A DNA stretch of 64,000 bases from Roseivirga echinicomitans (GTDB lineage Bacteria; Bacteroidota; Bacteroidia; Cytophagales; Cyclobacteriaceae). The notes below the pieces were generated by a model. It did not search any database, was not told the origin of the DNA, and saw nothing but the letters and a program-made list of their open reading frames with translations. The translations under genes and the position numbers were made by a program. This document shows positions 27,511 through 36,316 of this stretch, in pieces. Location of the stretch: the NCBI RefSeq assembly GCF_001592935.1, contig NZ_LRDB01000050.1:372001-436000 (forward strand), read 5' to 3'. Within the stretch, counting starts at the first letter, position 1, and the number at the start of each line of letters is the position of its first letter.

Positions 27511-27903
27511 TTACTCAATTGTGGTGGTACTTTTTACAGATGAAGCCAATGAATAGGTAGTTCCCTTTTTGGCATACACCCTATAGTAATATTTAGTTTT
27601 GGCAGTCAAACCAGTGACTGTTACGCTTGTTTCAGTTAATTCCTTTTTGTCGAAATCAGTCACTTTAGGACTAAAAAAAGCTTCCGGGGAAACGTCTAAT
27701 AAATACATATCAACACCGGCTACCTCTGTCCAACTCACGTTGAAAGTAGTGGCAGTAATTTCTGTAGCGGCACTCACCGTTGGTGCAGCAACCAGCGCAG
27801 AGTCATCGTTATCATCACTTTTACAAGCGTTAATACTGAACAAAAGCGTAATCAGAAAAGTGAATGAAAGTACTTTCAGTGTGCTACTTTTTTTGTCGAT
27901 CAT
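27511..27903 (-). CDS. Lipoprotein with one fibronectin type III domain
   Basis: Starting at the ATG at 27903 the product has 130 residues: an SPII signal ending at LFSINAC, an acidic linker (KSDDNDDS), and one FnIII-like domain (APTVSAATEITATTFNVSW ... YYYRVYAKKG). The longer frame from 27933 would displace the signal peptide. The protein is probably anchored in the outer membrane, facing outward because of the acidic residues after the Cys, a pattern known as a surface-export signal in Bacteroidota. Ligand unknown. Confidence 0.82.
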   Translation of the reverse strand: MIDKKSSTLKVLSFTFLITLLFSINACKSDDNDDSALVAAPTVSAATEITATTFNVSWTEVAGVDMYLLDVSPEAFFSPKVTDFDKKELTETSVTVTGLTAKTKYYYRVYAKKGTTYSLASSVKSTTTIE

Positions 27904-28206
27904 TTTATATTTACTTAAAGAGATATGGAACATATTATTATGCTCATTTGACGCAAATATCTCAAATTCAGTTGGAATGAAAAATTGAGAATTGACTAAA
28001 TATTTTCATTTCAAAATATAGTCACTTAAGCACAATCAGCACTGCAATACTTTCGCTCTAAATGGTTTCACAGACAGCTGCAAGACCTCATTCACCTCAA
28101 TTATAAAGCGGCAATGATGTAATTCATGCTACCACCTTTTATACCATCGGTAAGCCTCTCTTTAACTTAGATTAATATCTTGGGCAAAAATTCAAATCAA
28201 TTCAAA
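27904..28206. other. Divergent spacer between FnIII lipoprotein and M28 peptidase
   Basis: About 300 bases without a gene. TATCTTGG at 28176-28183 is one base off the TAnnTTTG promoter element and would serve the M28 peptidase. I see nothing else that can be defended. Confidence 0.35.
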
Positions 28207-29760
28207 ATGAAAAGATCACTCAAATTATTTATGATTTTGGCGTTCTGCTTGAGTATCAATACTTACGCTCAGGACACTAAAGCCGTTGTAGACAAAATCG
28301 TAGCCGAGGCCAATGACAATTCTCAGTTAGAGAATTTGGCTTACGAGTTATTAGACAAAAACGGACCTCGTTTGGTGGGTACTCCACAAATGAATTCAGC
28401 CAACGACTGGGCTGTAGCAAAATACAAAAGCTGGGGTATTGACGCCAGAAATGAGAAATGGGGAGAATGGAAAGGATGGGAACGCGGAATCACTCACGTA
28501 GACATGGTTTCCCCTCGTGTAAAAACTTTAGAAGCTATGCAATTGGCATGGAGTCCTTCTACTAACGGTAAAGACGTAACTGGTGATGTAGTAGTCATCC
28601 CTAATGTAGCTAACGAAGCTGAGTTCAAAACTTGGTTAAAGGGTATCAAAGGTAAATTCGTAATGATCGACATGGCACAGCCTACTGGTCGTCCGGATTA
28701 TAACTGGGAGAAAAACGGTACTGAACTTTCTGTAGAGAACATGAAGAAAGACAGAAGCGAAGTGTCTAGAGCTTGGTCTCAAAGAGTTAGAAACACAGGT
28801 TTGACATCACGTACTTTGCCTGCCGCTTTAGAAGAAGCTGGTGCAGCTGGTATTTTGATTTCTAACTGGTCAAGAGGTTTTGGTGCTAACAAAATTTTTG
28901 GTGCTGCTACTAAGAAAGTTCCTACTATCGATATCGGATTAGAAGATTACGGAACACTTTTCAGAATGGCTGAACACGGTGATACTCCAAAAATCACTGT
29001 GAAAACTACTGGTAAGGAATTAGGCATGATGCCAACTTTCAACACAGTAGCAGAAATTAGAGGTTCTGAATTGCCTAACGAATATGTTGTACTTTCTGCT
29101 CACTTCGATTCTTGGGATGGTGGAACTGGTGCTACTGATAACGGCACAGGTACTTTGGTAATGATGGAAGCCATGAGAATCTTGAAGAAGATTTATCCTA
29201 ACCCAAAAAGAACAATTCTTGTTGGACATTGGGGTAGTGAAGAGCAAGGCTTGAATGGTTCTAGTTCATTCGTTCAAGATCACCCAGAAGTGATTAAAGG
29301 GATGCAAGCGCTTTTCAACCAAGATAACGGTACAGGTAGAGTTGTAAACATTAGCGGACAAGGTTTCCTTCATGCTTATGAGTTCATCAACAGATGGTTA
29401 GCTCCAGTACCTAGTGCGATTAGAAGAGAAATTGACACTAACTTCCCTGGTACTCCAGGTGGTGGTGGTTCTGATTATGCTTCTTTTGTTGCAGCTGGTG
29501 CTCCAGGTTTTAGCTTAAGTTCTACAAGCTGGGATTATGGCGCTTATACTTGGCATACCAACAAGGATACCTATGATAAAATTGTATTCGAAGATGTAAG
29601 AAACAACGCTATTCTTACAGCTATTATGACATACATGGCTTCTGAGGATGATCAATTCTTCCCAAGAGATCAAAGTGTATTGCCTCTTAACCCAAGAAAC
29701 GGTCAACCAATGTCTTGGCCAACACCAAGAAACCCAACTAGAAAAGGTGGAGGAGAATAA
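28207..29760 (+). CDS. Secreted M28-family zinc aminopeptidase with PA domain
   Basis: From the ATG at 28207 the 517-residue protein has a signal peptide (MKRSLKLFMILAFCLSINTYAQ). A PA-type insert domain occupies about residues 120-270. The di-zinc catalytic domain follows, with metal ligands in SAHFDSWDGGTGATDNGTG, WGSEEQGLNGS, FNQDNGTG and the C-terminal TWHTNKDTYD. Such enzymes remove N-terminal residues from peptides in the periplasm or outside the cell. There is no T9SS tail. A longer frame from a TTG at 28180 is rejected because it would precede the signal peptide. A terminator follows. Confidence 0.9.
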   Translation: MKRSLKLFMILAFCLSINTYAQDTKAVVDKIVAEANDNSQLENLAYELLDKNGPRLVGTPQMNSANDWAVAKYKSWGIDARNEKWGEWKGWERGITHVDMVSPRVKTLEAMQLAWSPSTNGKDVTGDVVVIPNVANEAEFKTWLKGIKGKFVMIDMAQPTGRPDYNWEKNGTELSVENMKKDRSEVSRAWSQRVRNTGLTSRTLPAALEEAGAAGILISNWSRGFGANKIFGAATKKVPTIDIGLEDYGTLFRMAEHGDTPKITVKTTGKELGMMPTFNTVAEIRGSELPNEYVVLSAHFDSWDGGTGATDNGTGTLVMMEAMRILKKIYPNPKRTILVGHWGSEEQGLNGSSSFVQDHPEVIKGMQALFNQDNGTGRVVNISGQGFLHAYEFINRWLAPVPSAIRREIDTNFPGTPGGGGSDYASFVAAGAPGFSLSSTSWDYGAYTWHTNKDTYDKIVFEDVRNNAILTAIMTYMASEDDQFFPRDQSVLPLNPRNGQPMSWPTPRNPTRKGGGE

Positions 29761-29784
29761 TTCCATCTAAATCTAGAGAAATTG

Positions 29785-29813
29785 AAAGGCCTCGATATAT
29801 CGAGGCCTTTTTT
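29785..29813 (+). terminator. Terminator of the M28 peptidase gene
   Basis: AAAGGCCTCG-ATATAT-CGAGGCCTTT is a perfect 10-bp stem followed by TTTT. It touches the stop codon of the converging arfB. Confidence 0.8.
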
Positions 29814-30231
29814 AATACTTAGGCGGCTTGCGCATATCCTTTTTTTCGGAATGATTCTTTTTGCTTGTGAGCCGTTTTTGAATAGCACCTTTAGAAGGTT
29901 TTGTTTTCTTGCGGGGTTTGGGCTTGGTAAAGGCCTGCTCTACTGCCTTTCTGAACTTGGCAATCACTTCATCCTTATTCCGCAGCTGGGTTCTATGCGC
30001 TTCGGAACTAATGAGAAGATCCCCTTCATTGGTCAATTGCTTTTCCCATTTTTTCACTAGATGCTCTTTTTCCTCTTCATTCAATACGTTTGAACTTTGA
30101 AGATTAAACCTGAGCGTTACCCGCGTTTCAAGCTTATTTACATTTTGACCACCTGGCCCAGAGCTCCGCGAAGTCTGAAATTGAAGTTCGGGCAAAAAAT
30201 CTCGTGAGGCTATGGTTTTTGGGTCTTTCAC
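29812..30231 (-). CDS. arfB: Alternative ribosome-rescue factor ArfB (peptidyl-tRNA hydrolase)
   Basis: The 139-residue protein has the release-factor GGQ loop (SRSSGPGGQNVNKLETRVTLRF) that hydrolyses peptidyl-tRNA. Its basic C-terminal tail (RKKTKPSKGAIQKRLTSKK...) threads into the empty mRNA channel of stalled ribosomes. It lacks the codon-recognition domains of RF1/RF2. The only suitable start is a GTG at 30231, 12 bases after the yaaA stop, so the two are probably cotranscribed. Confidence 0.92.
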   Translation of the reverse strand: MKDPKTIASRDFLPELQFQTSRSSGPGGQNVNKLETRVTLRFNLQSSNVLNEEEKEHLVKKWEKQLTNEGDLLISSEAHRTQLRNKDEVIAKFRKAVEQAFTKPKPRKKTKPSKGAIQKRLTSKKNHSEKKDMRKPPKY

Positions 30232-30243
30232 AATTTCTTAAAA

Positions 30244-31008
30244 CTAATCTCTTTTAAACAGCAAGTTCCTTTCATCAGAACCCGCTTCATCAAAATAGTA
30301 CCCCTCGTAATCAAAGCCTTTTAATAGTTCCACTTCGTTGATTCTATTTTTAATAATGTACTGCGCCATCAAACCCCTCGCCTTTTTGGCAAAGAAGGAA
30401 ATGATTTTGTACTGCCCATTTTTGAAGTCTTTAAACTCAACATTGATCACCTTGGCTTTGAGTACAGGCCTGTCGATGGCTTTGAAGTATTCTTGCGAAG
30501 CCAAATTGATTAATACTTTATCGCCCTGCTTCTTCAAATCACGATTCACCTGACTGGCAATGGTGTCCGCCCAATAGTTATAAAGGGTAGTATAATCATC
30601 AAAAGCCAAACGAGTGCCCATTTCTAAGCGGTAAGGCTGAATCAGGTCCAAAGGCCTGAGTAAACCGTAAAGGCCAGAAAGGATACGCAAATGCCCTTGT
30701 GCGTAAAGGATGTCTTCGTTCGAAAGCTCTTCTGCTTCAAGACCAATATATACATCGCCTTTAAAAGCATAAACCGCCTGTTTGGCTGCTTTAGAGTCTT
30801 TAGACTTCCTAAACTTGTTGTAGCGATCTACATTCAGTTCAGCCAAATTCTCACTGATGTCCATTAATTCTTGAATCTCTTCAGGAGTTTTCTCTTTCAG
30901 TACACCAATCAATTCCAACGTTTCTTTCTGAAAACGAGGGTATGTTTTTTTGGCATTGCAAGGGGTTTCGAAATCGAGAGTTTTGGCGGGAGAAAGTACA
31001 AATAACAT
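30244..31008 (-). CDS. yaaA: YaaA-family peroxide stress protein (DUF328)
   Basis: The 254-residue protein shows the complete YaaA signature: MLFVLSPAKTLDFE at the N terminus, HLRILSGLYGLLRPLDLIQPYRLEMG in the middle, and FFAKKARGLMAQYI near the C terminus. In E. coli YaaA limits intracellular iron and Fenton damage during peroxide stress. The fold has DNA-binding features. It is followed closely by arfB. A TAnnTTTG element lies 20 bases upstream. Confidence 0.93.
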   Translation of the reverse strand: MLFVLSPAKTLDFETPCNAKKTYPRFQKETLELIGVLKEKTPEEIQELMDISENLAELNVDRYNKFRKSKDSKAAKQAVYAFKGDVYIGLEAEELSNEDILYAQGHLRILSGLYGLLRPLDLIQPYRLEMGTRLAFDDYTTLYNYWADTIASQVNRDLKKQGDKVLINLASQEYFKAIDRPVLKAKVINVEFKDFKNGQYKIISFFAKKARGLMAQYIIKNRINEVELLKGFDYEGYYFDEAGSDERNLLFKRD

Positions 31009-31028
31009 AATTGATCTTAAGCTTTACA

Positions 31029-31036
31029 CAAACATA
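31029..31036 (-). promoter_or_regulatory. -7 promoter element of yaaA-arfB
   Basis: TATGTTTG on the minus strand matches TAnnTTTG exactly, 20 bases upstream of the yaaA ATG. No standard-spaced TTG. Confidence 0.45.
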
Positions 31037-31116
31037 CTAGTTGAGGGCTAGACTTGTTTGAGAAAAGTATTGAAAGTTTAAATGACCAATTGAAAACTTA
31101 GAAAGGACTGAAAATG

Positions 31117-31139
31117 AAAAAAGCCCTTTCGGGCTTTTC
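31117..31139 (-). terminator. Terminator of the GMC oxidoreductase operon
   Basis: AAAAGCCC-TTTC-GGGCTTTT hairpin nine bases after the rhodanese gene stop; the minus strand continues with TT before CATTTTC. Confidence 0.75.
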
Positions 31140-31147
31140 TCATTCAA

Positions 31148-31534
31148 TTATTTCTGGACTTGTTTATTCCCTTCTTGCCAAGCGACAATGCCGCCCTGAA
31201 GCTCATAGATTTTCTTAAAGCCCATTTCCTTCATCATTTCAAAGGCCTGGTTACTTCGGGCTCCTGAATGGCAGTACACCGCCACAGCTTTGTTCTTGTT
31301 CAAGCCTTCCAGTTGAGATTTAAAACCAGGGTCATTAAAATTCATCAAGGTTGAATTTTTAATAAATCCTTGTGCGTATTCATCTGGTGTTCTTACATCA
31401 ATAATCTGTACCGAAGCATCATCAGCCATCAATGCCTCAAACTCATTGGCATCTACTTGCTTGGCAACTTTTTCGGCACAACCTAAGGTGAAGAAGGCTA
31501 CTCCTAAAATCAATAATAAGGTTCTTTTCATCAT
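31148..31534 (-). CDS. Rhodanese-domain lipoprotein
   Basis: The 128-residue product has a lipoprotein signal (LLLILGVAFFTLGC) and a single rhodanese domain with the active-site loop VYCHSGARS, including the persulfide-forming cysteine. It probably transfers or senses sulfane sulfur in the periplasm. Its start ATG overlaps the stop codon of the preceding subunit-3 gene, so it belongs to the GMC oxidoreductase operon. Why a sulfurtransferase should be coupled to a sugar/alcohol dehydrogenase is not obvious. Confidence 0.88.
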   Translation of the reverse strand: MMKRTLLLILGVAFFTLGCAEKVAKQVDANEFEALMADDASVQIIDVRTPDEYAQGFIKNSTLMNFNDPGFKSQLEGLNKNKAVAVYCHSGARSNQAFEMMKEMGFKKIYELQGGIVAWQEGNKQVQK

Positions 31535-32232
31535 GTCAATAAATTTCCGTCATCATCCCAGGTGGCAATATCTGTCCGTTTGGTTTGGTCCACACACTTG
31601 GCCAACCATTCTTCCTCGTAAGCCATACCTTGTTGTTTCAACACATCTTCTGGAATACCATCCCAAACACCAGGTGAATTACCTTTATAGCCCAAGTCCT
31701 TCACTCCTATTTCAGAAGTAAAATAACCCGTCATGGTGAGGTTTCTCATGTTGGTGAAGAACCTTTCCCCGTGCTTTAATTCAGGTGGCGTTTTGCCCGG
31801 ATAAGCAATGCTATCGCAAATGGCTTTGTGTTGTTCCTCATTGAGTTTTTTGAATTCCATTCCATACAATTTATTGGAATGGGAATCGAGCCAAGCCAAG
31901 CCACCACGGAGAGGCAATTGGTTGTTCGGCATATCCTTCACGATAAATTCGATAAACTCAGGTACGCCTGCATCGGTTGCCGATCCAAACTCAGCGTTGG
32001 CTGGAAGAATGATATCACACAACACTGCGATTGTTTCTAATTCATGTTCGTTGAAAAAGGTTTCTGAAAGTACTTTGGCATCATGTTCCTTTTCCGCTTC
32101 ATTTCTTCCATAGCCCGGAAGTTGCGGCTTTTCGGGAATTTCAACTGTGTTTTCTGGCGCACAACCAGTCACCAGCAGTCCACCTGCTACAGAACCGACC
32201 AATAAAGATTTTAATGATTCGCGTCTATCCAT
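31531..32232 (-). CDS. Gluconate 2-dehydrogenase subunit 3-family protein
   Basis: The 233-residue protein starts MDRRESLKSLLVGSVAGG, a twin-arginine-like RR signal, and also carries a lipobox-like LLVTGC. The rest matches the small subunit (DUF3604-independent, gluconate_2-dh3 type) that escorts FAD-dependent GMC dehydrogenases across the membrane via Tat. It lies three bases after the GMC gene and overlaps the rhodanese gene, so the three form one unit. No cytochrome c subunit is present in this cluster, so the electron acceptor is unknown. Confidence 0.85.
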   Translation of the reverse strand: MDRRESLKSLLVGSVAGGLLVTGCAPENTVEIPEKPQLPGYGRNEAEKEHDAKVLSETFFNEHELETIAVLCDIILPANAEFGSATDAGVPEFIEFIVKDMPNNQLPLRGGLAWLDSHSNKLYGMEFKKLNEEQHKAICDSIAYPGKTPPELKHGERFFTNMRNLTMTGYFTSEIGVKDLGYKGNSPGVWDGIPEDVLKQQGMAYEEEWLAKCVDQTKRTDIATWDDDGNLLT

Positions 32233-32235
32233 GAC

Positions 32236-33957
32236 TTAAATATTTCTTTGTTTTACTTGTTCAATTAAATAATCTGATGCTCTCCAAGCCAAGGCCAAAA
32301 TGGTCCAAGTTGGGTTTTTATCTGCTTGCGATACAAATGGACCTGCGTCCATAATAAACACATTTGCACAGTCGTGAAGCTGGTTGTACTTGTTAGTCAC
32401 CGACTCTTTCTTGTCGTCACCCATTCTGGTAGTTCCCACTTCATGAATAATCTCGCCCGGAGCGGTCAACCCAAAGTTTCGGTCTTTTCCTGGCTTATCG
32501 CCCAACAGAATACCACCAGTAGCATCTAAAATTTGCTCAAAAGTATCCTGCATGTGTTCCGCTTGGTTGACCTCATGCTCTGTCCATTGGTAATTGAACT
32601 TAAGCACTGGAATTCCCCACTCATCAACTACATTATTATCGATTTCGCAATAATTGCCACGCTGTGGAATACTTTCACCCCTACCTGAGACGCCAAGTAC
32701 GGCACCATAGTATTTTTTCACATCAGTTCGTAACGATTCGCCATAGCCACCTACATCGCTCCCCATAATTTTATTCAAATTATTTGGGTTGAAACCGAAG
32801 CCATAGCTTGGCATTCCCATTCCACCCCAAACTTCAATATGATATCCCCTTGGGAATTTGAGTTTCTTATCGTTGAGCCACCATGGCGTGTAAACGTGCA
32901 TTCCGCCTACTCCATCTTCATTATAAATCTTACGATCCATGAGCTTTGGAAGGAATACAGAGCGGCTCGCGCCAGTAGAATCGTGTAGGTATTTACCTAC
33001 CAAGCCACTGCTGTTTCCTAATCCATCTTGATGAATACTACTTTTTGAGTTCAGAAGAATTCGGGCTGAGGAACAGGCCGAAGCTGCCATAACAACAACC
33101 TTAGCCCTAAGGTGATATTCCTTTCTGTCTAGCTTGTTGATGTAATTTACGCCAGTTGCTTTTCCTTCTTTGTCAGTGGTTACTTCTCGCACCATACAAT
33201 TGGTCATCAACTCTATTTTTCCACCATTCTTTTGGGCTGGAAAAATTAAACACGTTCCTGAAGAGAAATCGGCATAAGCCGAGCAAGCCCGATTACACTG
33301 ACCACAGTAAAAACAACTACCACGTTGGTTGTTAATTCTTTTGGTCAGTATGGAAAGCCTTGAAGGAATTACTGGAATCCCAGCTTTTCTTGCCCCATTA
33401 ATATAGTATAGCTCATGAAGTCTTGGTTTTGGCGGAGGTAAGAAGAAACCGTCAGGCTCGTTGTGAATATTTTCTTTACTACCGAAAACACCAATGAGCT
33501 TGTCCACCTTATCGTAATAAGGTTTTACATCATCATAGCCAATCGGCCAATTGTCGCCAAGGCCATCAACGCTTTTTCGCTTAAAATCTAACGGCCCAAA
33601 ACGAAGCGAAATTCTTCCCCAGTGATTGGTTCTTCCTCCCAACATTCTTGAGCGGAACCAAGCGAAACGCGTCCCTGGTGCTTCAGTGTATGGTTCGCCT
33701 TCTAGGTTCCAACCACCATAAGCGGCATCGTAGTCTCCAAAAGACCTTCTGTCGGAACTGGCGCTACGCCTTGGAGATTCCCAAGGCCAGCGTAATTGGG
33801 TTCTGTATTCGTCTTGTGCGGGGTCAAAAAATGGACCTGCTTCGAGTACTGCTACATCGAAACCGGCCTCTGACAATATTTTTGTCGCCATTCCCCCACC
33901 GGCTCCTGAGCCGACAATGACAACATCATAAACTTTTGAAGATTCTATAACTTGCAT
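32236..33957 (-). CDS. GMC-family FAD-dependent oxidoreductase with ferredoxin-like cysteine motif
   Basis: The 573-residue protein starts with the FAD-binding GSGAGGGMATKILSEAG and VLEAGP motifs. It has GGRTNHWGRISLRFG, and ends with the GMC C-terminal signature (HEVGTTRMG ... DAGPFVSQADKNPTW). It resembles the large subunit of gluconate/sugar dehydrogenases, matching the subunit-3 gene downstream. About residue 215 the sequence CFYCGQCNRAC fits CX2CX2CX3C, a possible iron-sulfur site. It has no signal peptide, as expected if exported by hitch-hiking with its Tat partner. The substrate is probably a sugar, polyol or sugar acid. Confidence 0.88.
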   Translation of the reverse strand: MQVIESSKVYDVVIVGSGAGGGMATKILSEAGFDVAVLEAGPFFDPAQDEYRTQLRWPWESPRRSASSDRRSFGDYDAAYGGWNLEGEPYTEAPGTRFAWFRSRMLGGRTNHWGRISLRFGPLDFKRKSVDGLGDNWPIGYDDVKPYYDKVDKLIGVFGSKENIHNEPDGFFLPPPKPRLHELYYINGARKAGIPVIPSRLSILTKRINNQRGSCFYCGQCNRACSAYADFSSGTCLIFPAQKNGGKIELMTNCMVREVTTDKEGKATGVNYINKLDRKEYHLRAKVVVMAASACSSARILLNSKSSIHQDGLGNSSGLVGKYLHDSTGASRSVFLPKLMDRKIYNEDGVGGMHVYTPWWLNDKKLKFPRGYHIEVWGGMGMPSYGFGFNPNNLNKIMGSDVGGYGESLRTDVKKYYGAVLGVSGRGESIPQRGNYCEIDNNVVDEWGIPVLKFNYQWTEHEVNQAEHMQDTFEQILDATGGILLGDKPGKDRNFGLTAPGEIIHEVGTTRMGDDKKESVTNKYNQLHDCANVFIMDAGPFVSQADKNPTWTILALAWRASDYLIEQVKQRNI

Positions 33958-34262
33958 AAGGTACGGTTGATTTCAGCTTAAAATTTAAGGAATTCAACTG
34001 TAACGAAGGCCTTTCGCCAAATAAGTTTTTATGAAAAATTAATTTTTCAATCATCAAGCCGCTGGTTTTCAAATATTTTGGCAAAAAAGACTCATTCTAA
34101 ATTAATTCAAAAACCCAAAATAATAGAAAGGTGTATATAAATATCGCCAAGGTTAACACTGATCATCCTCTTAAAAAATGGCAAACCACTTTCAAAGCTT
34201 CAATTAAATTTTTCGTTGTCGGTAAACTTTAATATTTTCGATAAACATTTTGTACTCACTTC
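33958..34262. other. Divergent spacer between GMC operon and secreted propeller gene
   Basis: About 300 AT-rich bases without a gene. TATTTTCG at 34233-34240, one base off TAnnTTTG, is preceded by a TTG at 34216-34218 and could serve the plus-strand gene. No palindrome stands out. Confidence 0.35.
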
Positions 34263-35138
34263 ATGAAAAAACGACTCCTCGTTTGTCTAGCCTTTGGCTT
34301 ATCTACCTTGGTAAGCTATGCTCAAGCACCACCTCCAGACACTGAAATCTTTGTCTTTAATCTTAAGGAAGAAAAAGGCAATATAACTATAGAGAAAGGC
34401 AAGAATGTAACAGAGCGAAAAGGCTACGACAATCAACCTTACTTTTATGGAGAAGATCGAATACTCTATACGGCTTATGACAATGGTCAAACAGACATCA
34501 TAATGTTAGACCTTTCAAATAATAAAAAGACGAACCTTACTAACTCAAAGGACAGTGAATACTCAGCAGCGATGGTACCTGGGTCTGAGTCATTTGCAGC
34601 GGTAAGAGTTGAAGATGATGGTGCCCAAAGACTTTGGCTATTTCAGTTAAACACAAATGAATCTCCGCAACTCGTTTTTGAAAACATTGCCCCCGTGGGC
34701 TATCATGCATGGAGCGGATCAAAGGTAGCCATGTTTATTTTGGGAACACCAGTTACCTTGTTAACAGCCAACACAAAAAAGCCTGATGAGAAAAAAATCA
34801 CTGACAATATTGGAAGAACGCTCAAATTGATTCCTGGAACTTTAGATTTTGCCTTCGAAAGAACAGAAGAGAATGGTGACAAAAATATTTATCGGCTTAA
34901 CTCAAACTCTTCAAAGTATGATTTAATAGTTAAAAAGCCTAAAAACTCAAGTGATTGGACTATCACCAAAGAGGGCACCTATGTAACCAGTTCAGAATCA
35001 AAAATCCTCACATTCAACCCAAAGTATAATAATGAATGGAAAGAGATTACCAACTTTAGTTCAATGGGATTCTCTGGAATTACTCGGATGGCCATAAATG
35101 AAAACAACACAAAAATTGCGATAGTCATTAACCAATAG
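34263..35138 (+). CDS. Secreted TolB/PD40-type propeller-like protein
   Basis: The 291-residue protein has a signal peptide (MKKRLLVCLAFGLSTLVSYAQ) followed by repeats of the WD40-like PD40 type. Examples are ILYTAYDNGQTDIIMLDLSNNKKTNLT, in which blades show the (Y/F)-D-G-x-T-D-I pattern, and MAINENNTKIAIV at the end. Proteins of this kind are periplasmic or surface binding modules. It is followed 110 bases later by the actin-like gene on the same strand. A link between the two is not indicated by spacing. Confidence 0.75.
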   Translation: MKKRLLVCLAFGLSTLVSYAQAPPPDTEIFVFNLKEEKGNITIEKGKNVTERKGYDNQPYFYGEDRILYTAYDNGQTDIIMLDLSNNKKTNLTNSKDSEYSAAMVPGSESFAAVRVEDDGAQRLWLFQLNTNESPQLVFENIAPVGYHAWSGSKVAMFILGTPVTLLTANTKKPDEKKITDNIGRTLKLIPGTLDFAFERTEENGDKNIYRLNSNSSKYDLIVKKPKNSSDWTITKEGTYVTSSESKILTFNPKYNNEWKEITNFSSMGFSGITRMAINENNTKIAIVINQ

Positions 35139-35248
35139 AAGATTATCTGTTTTTAAATCAATTTTTTTTTCAGAGATTCAAGCGATAAATTGTATTATTG
35201 TTTTTTGTTGAAACCGCTCTAAAATATTTGCATACCAAATCATTAACT

Positions 35249-36304
35249 ATGTTCAAAACTTATACTTTCCCAAGTGTCTTTGAAGGGAATAATACTGACC
35301 TCAAAAACGTGTCTCCCGACCTGATCAATGGATTGAAAATTTTTCATAATGGTGAAGGTTATGTAATCGGAAATCTTGCCCTAACCGAAGGGGTTTCTCC
35401 GCATAAAAATATTAACAGTGCACCAGACGAATTGGATTACCAACTTCTTCTAAAAGCCGCATTGCTCATTGCCAATCAAAAATTGGGAAACCCTATTACA
35501 ATTACCACAGGATTCCCTTTTTCAACTTTCCAATTGAATAAAGAAAAAGCCACTCAGTTAATTGACGGCCAACATACGGTTGAGTATGATGCAGCGACCT
35601 TCGGTGGTGGAATCAAGAAAAACATTCAAGTTGAAGTAGCTGGCGCTCAGGTAATTCCAGAGGTCATAGGCTGTACCATCGCTTTACGAAAAGGCGAAAC
35701 AAAAGCCCAAGGCAACTTCTTTATGATGAGTTTAGGGTATGGAACTCTTGAAGGATTGTTGAGCACTGAAGGTGGTATTGTACAAAGAACATCACTTTCA
35801 ACTTACGGCCTTCGTTACGCAGTAAACTTATTAGAAAAAGAACTATCAAAGGAGCATTACTTAGAGTTGAAAACAGAACATCAGATTGATGCTGCTTTCC
35901 AAAAAGGAGTGATTTTCTTGAATAGAAAAAGAATTGATATCAGAAGCATGCGCGATAGAGTACTAAAGCAATATTACGAAGATGTAATATCGCCAGCCAT
36001 GCGTAAAGCCTTCAATGACAATGACTTTACAGCAAGTCAAATCATGTATTTAGCTGGGGGTGGTGCTATATATACCGCACTTGTTGATTGCTTTAAGGAA
36101 GAATTCCGCGATGTACTAGATCTAGAAATCGCGCACGAGCCACAATCATTGGCAAGCCGTGGCTATTGCATTAACTCTGCCCAACTCAACGGAGGTGTAA
36201 AAAGTACAGCCGTAGGTTTGGATATCGGAAATGCGACCACCGTAGTCTCAATTTTTGAGGACAACAATACTGTAACTGAAACTTCAATTCCTTCTGAATA
36301 TTAA
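35249..36304 (+). CDS. Actin-like ATPase (ParM/Ta0583 type) with apparently circularly permuted motif order
   Basis: From the ATG at 35249 the protein has 351 residues. It aligns by eye with ParM/StbA- and Ta0583-like actin homologs from just after their first beta hairpin: FPSVF (7-11), a TGFPFSTF segment (87-94), a phosphate-2-like loop SLGYGTLEG (161-169, the usual Asp replaced by Ser), and the adenosine motif YLAGGGA (267-273). The phosphate-1 motif expected at the N terminus is absent. Instead VGLDIGNATTVVS (322-334) and IPSEY stand at the very C terminus. Upstream DNA to the stop at 35186 encodes no such motif. Bactofilin follows 12 bases later. Filament formation and cargo are inferred only. 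The start at a TTG at 35198 is rejected. Confidence 0.8.
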   Translation: MFKTYTFPSVFEGNNTDLKNVSPDLINGLKIFHNGEGYVIGNLALTEGVSPHKNINSAPDELDYQLLLKAALLIANQKLGNPITITTGFPFSTFQLNKEKATQLIDGQHTVEYDAATFGGGIKKNIQVEVAGAQVIPEVIGCTIALRKGETKAQGNFFMMSLGYGTLEGLLSTEGGIVQRTSLSTYGLRYAVNLLEKELSKEHYLELKTEHQIDAAFQKGVIFLNRKRIDIRSMRDRVLKQYYEDVISPAMRKAFNDNDFTASQIMYLAGGGAIYTALVDCFKEEFRDVLDLEIAHEPQSLASRGYCINSAQLNGGVKSTAVGLDIGNATTVVSIFEDNNTVTETSIPSEY

Positions 36305-36316
36305 TTAAGAAATCTA

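Noticed and set aside
35198-35248. N-terminal extension of the actin-like protein from a TTG start, possibly supplying the missing phosphate-1 motif
   Set aside because: The 17 extra residues contain no D-x-G motif, and the frame is closed by a stop at 35186. ATG 35249 is the better start.
36209-36304. C-terminal DIGN segment as the beginning of a second, separate actin-like gene
   Set aside because: It is in frame with the preceding protein, ends with a stop right after IPSEY, and the next gene is a bactofilin, so no second actin-like body follows.
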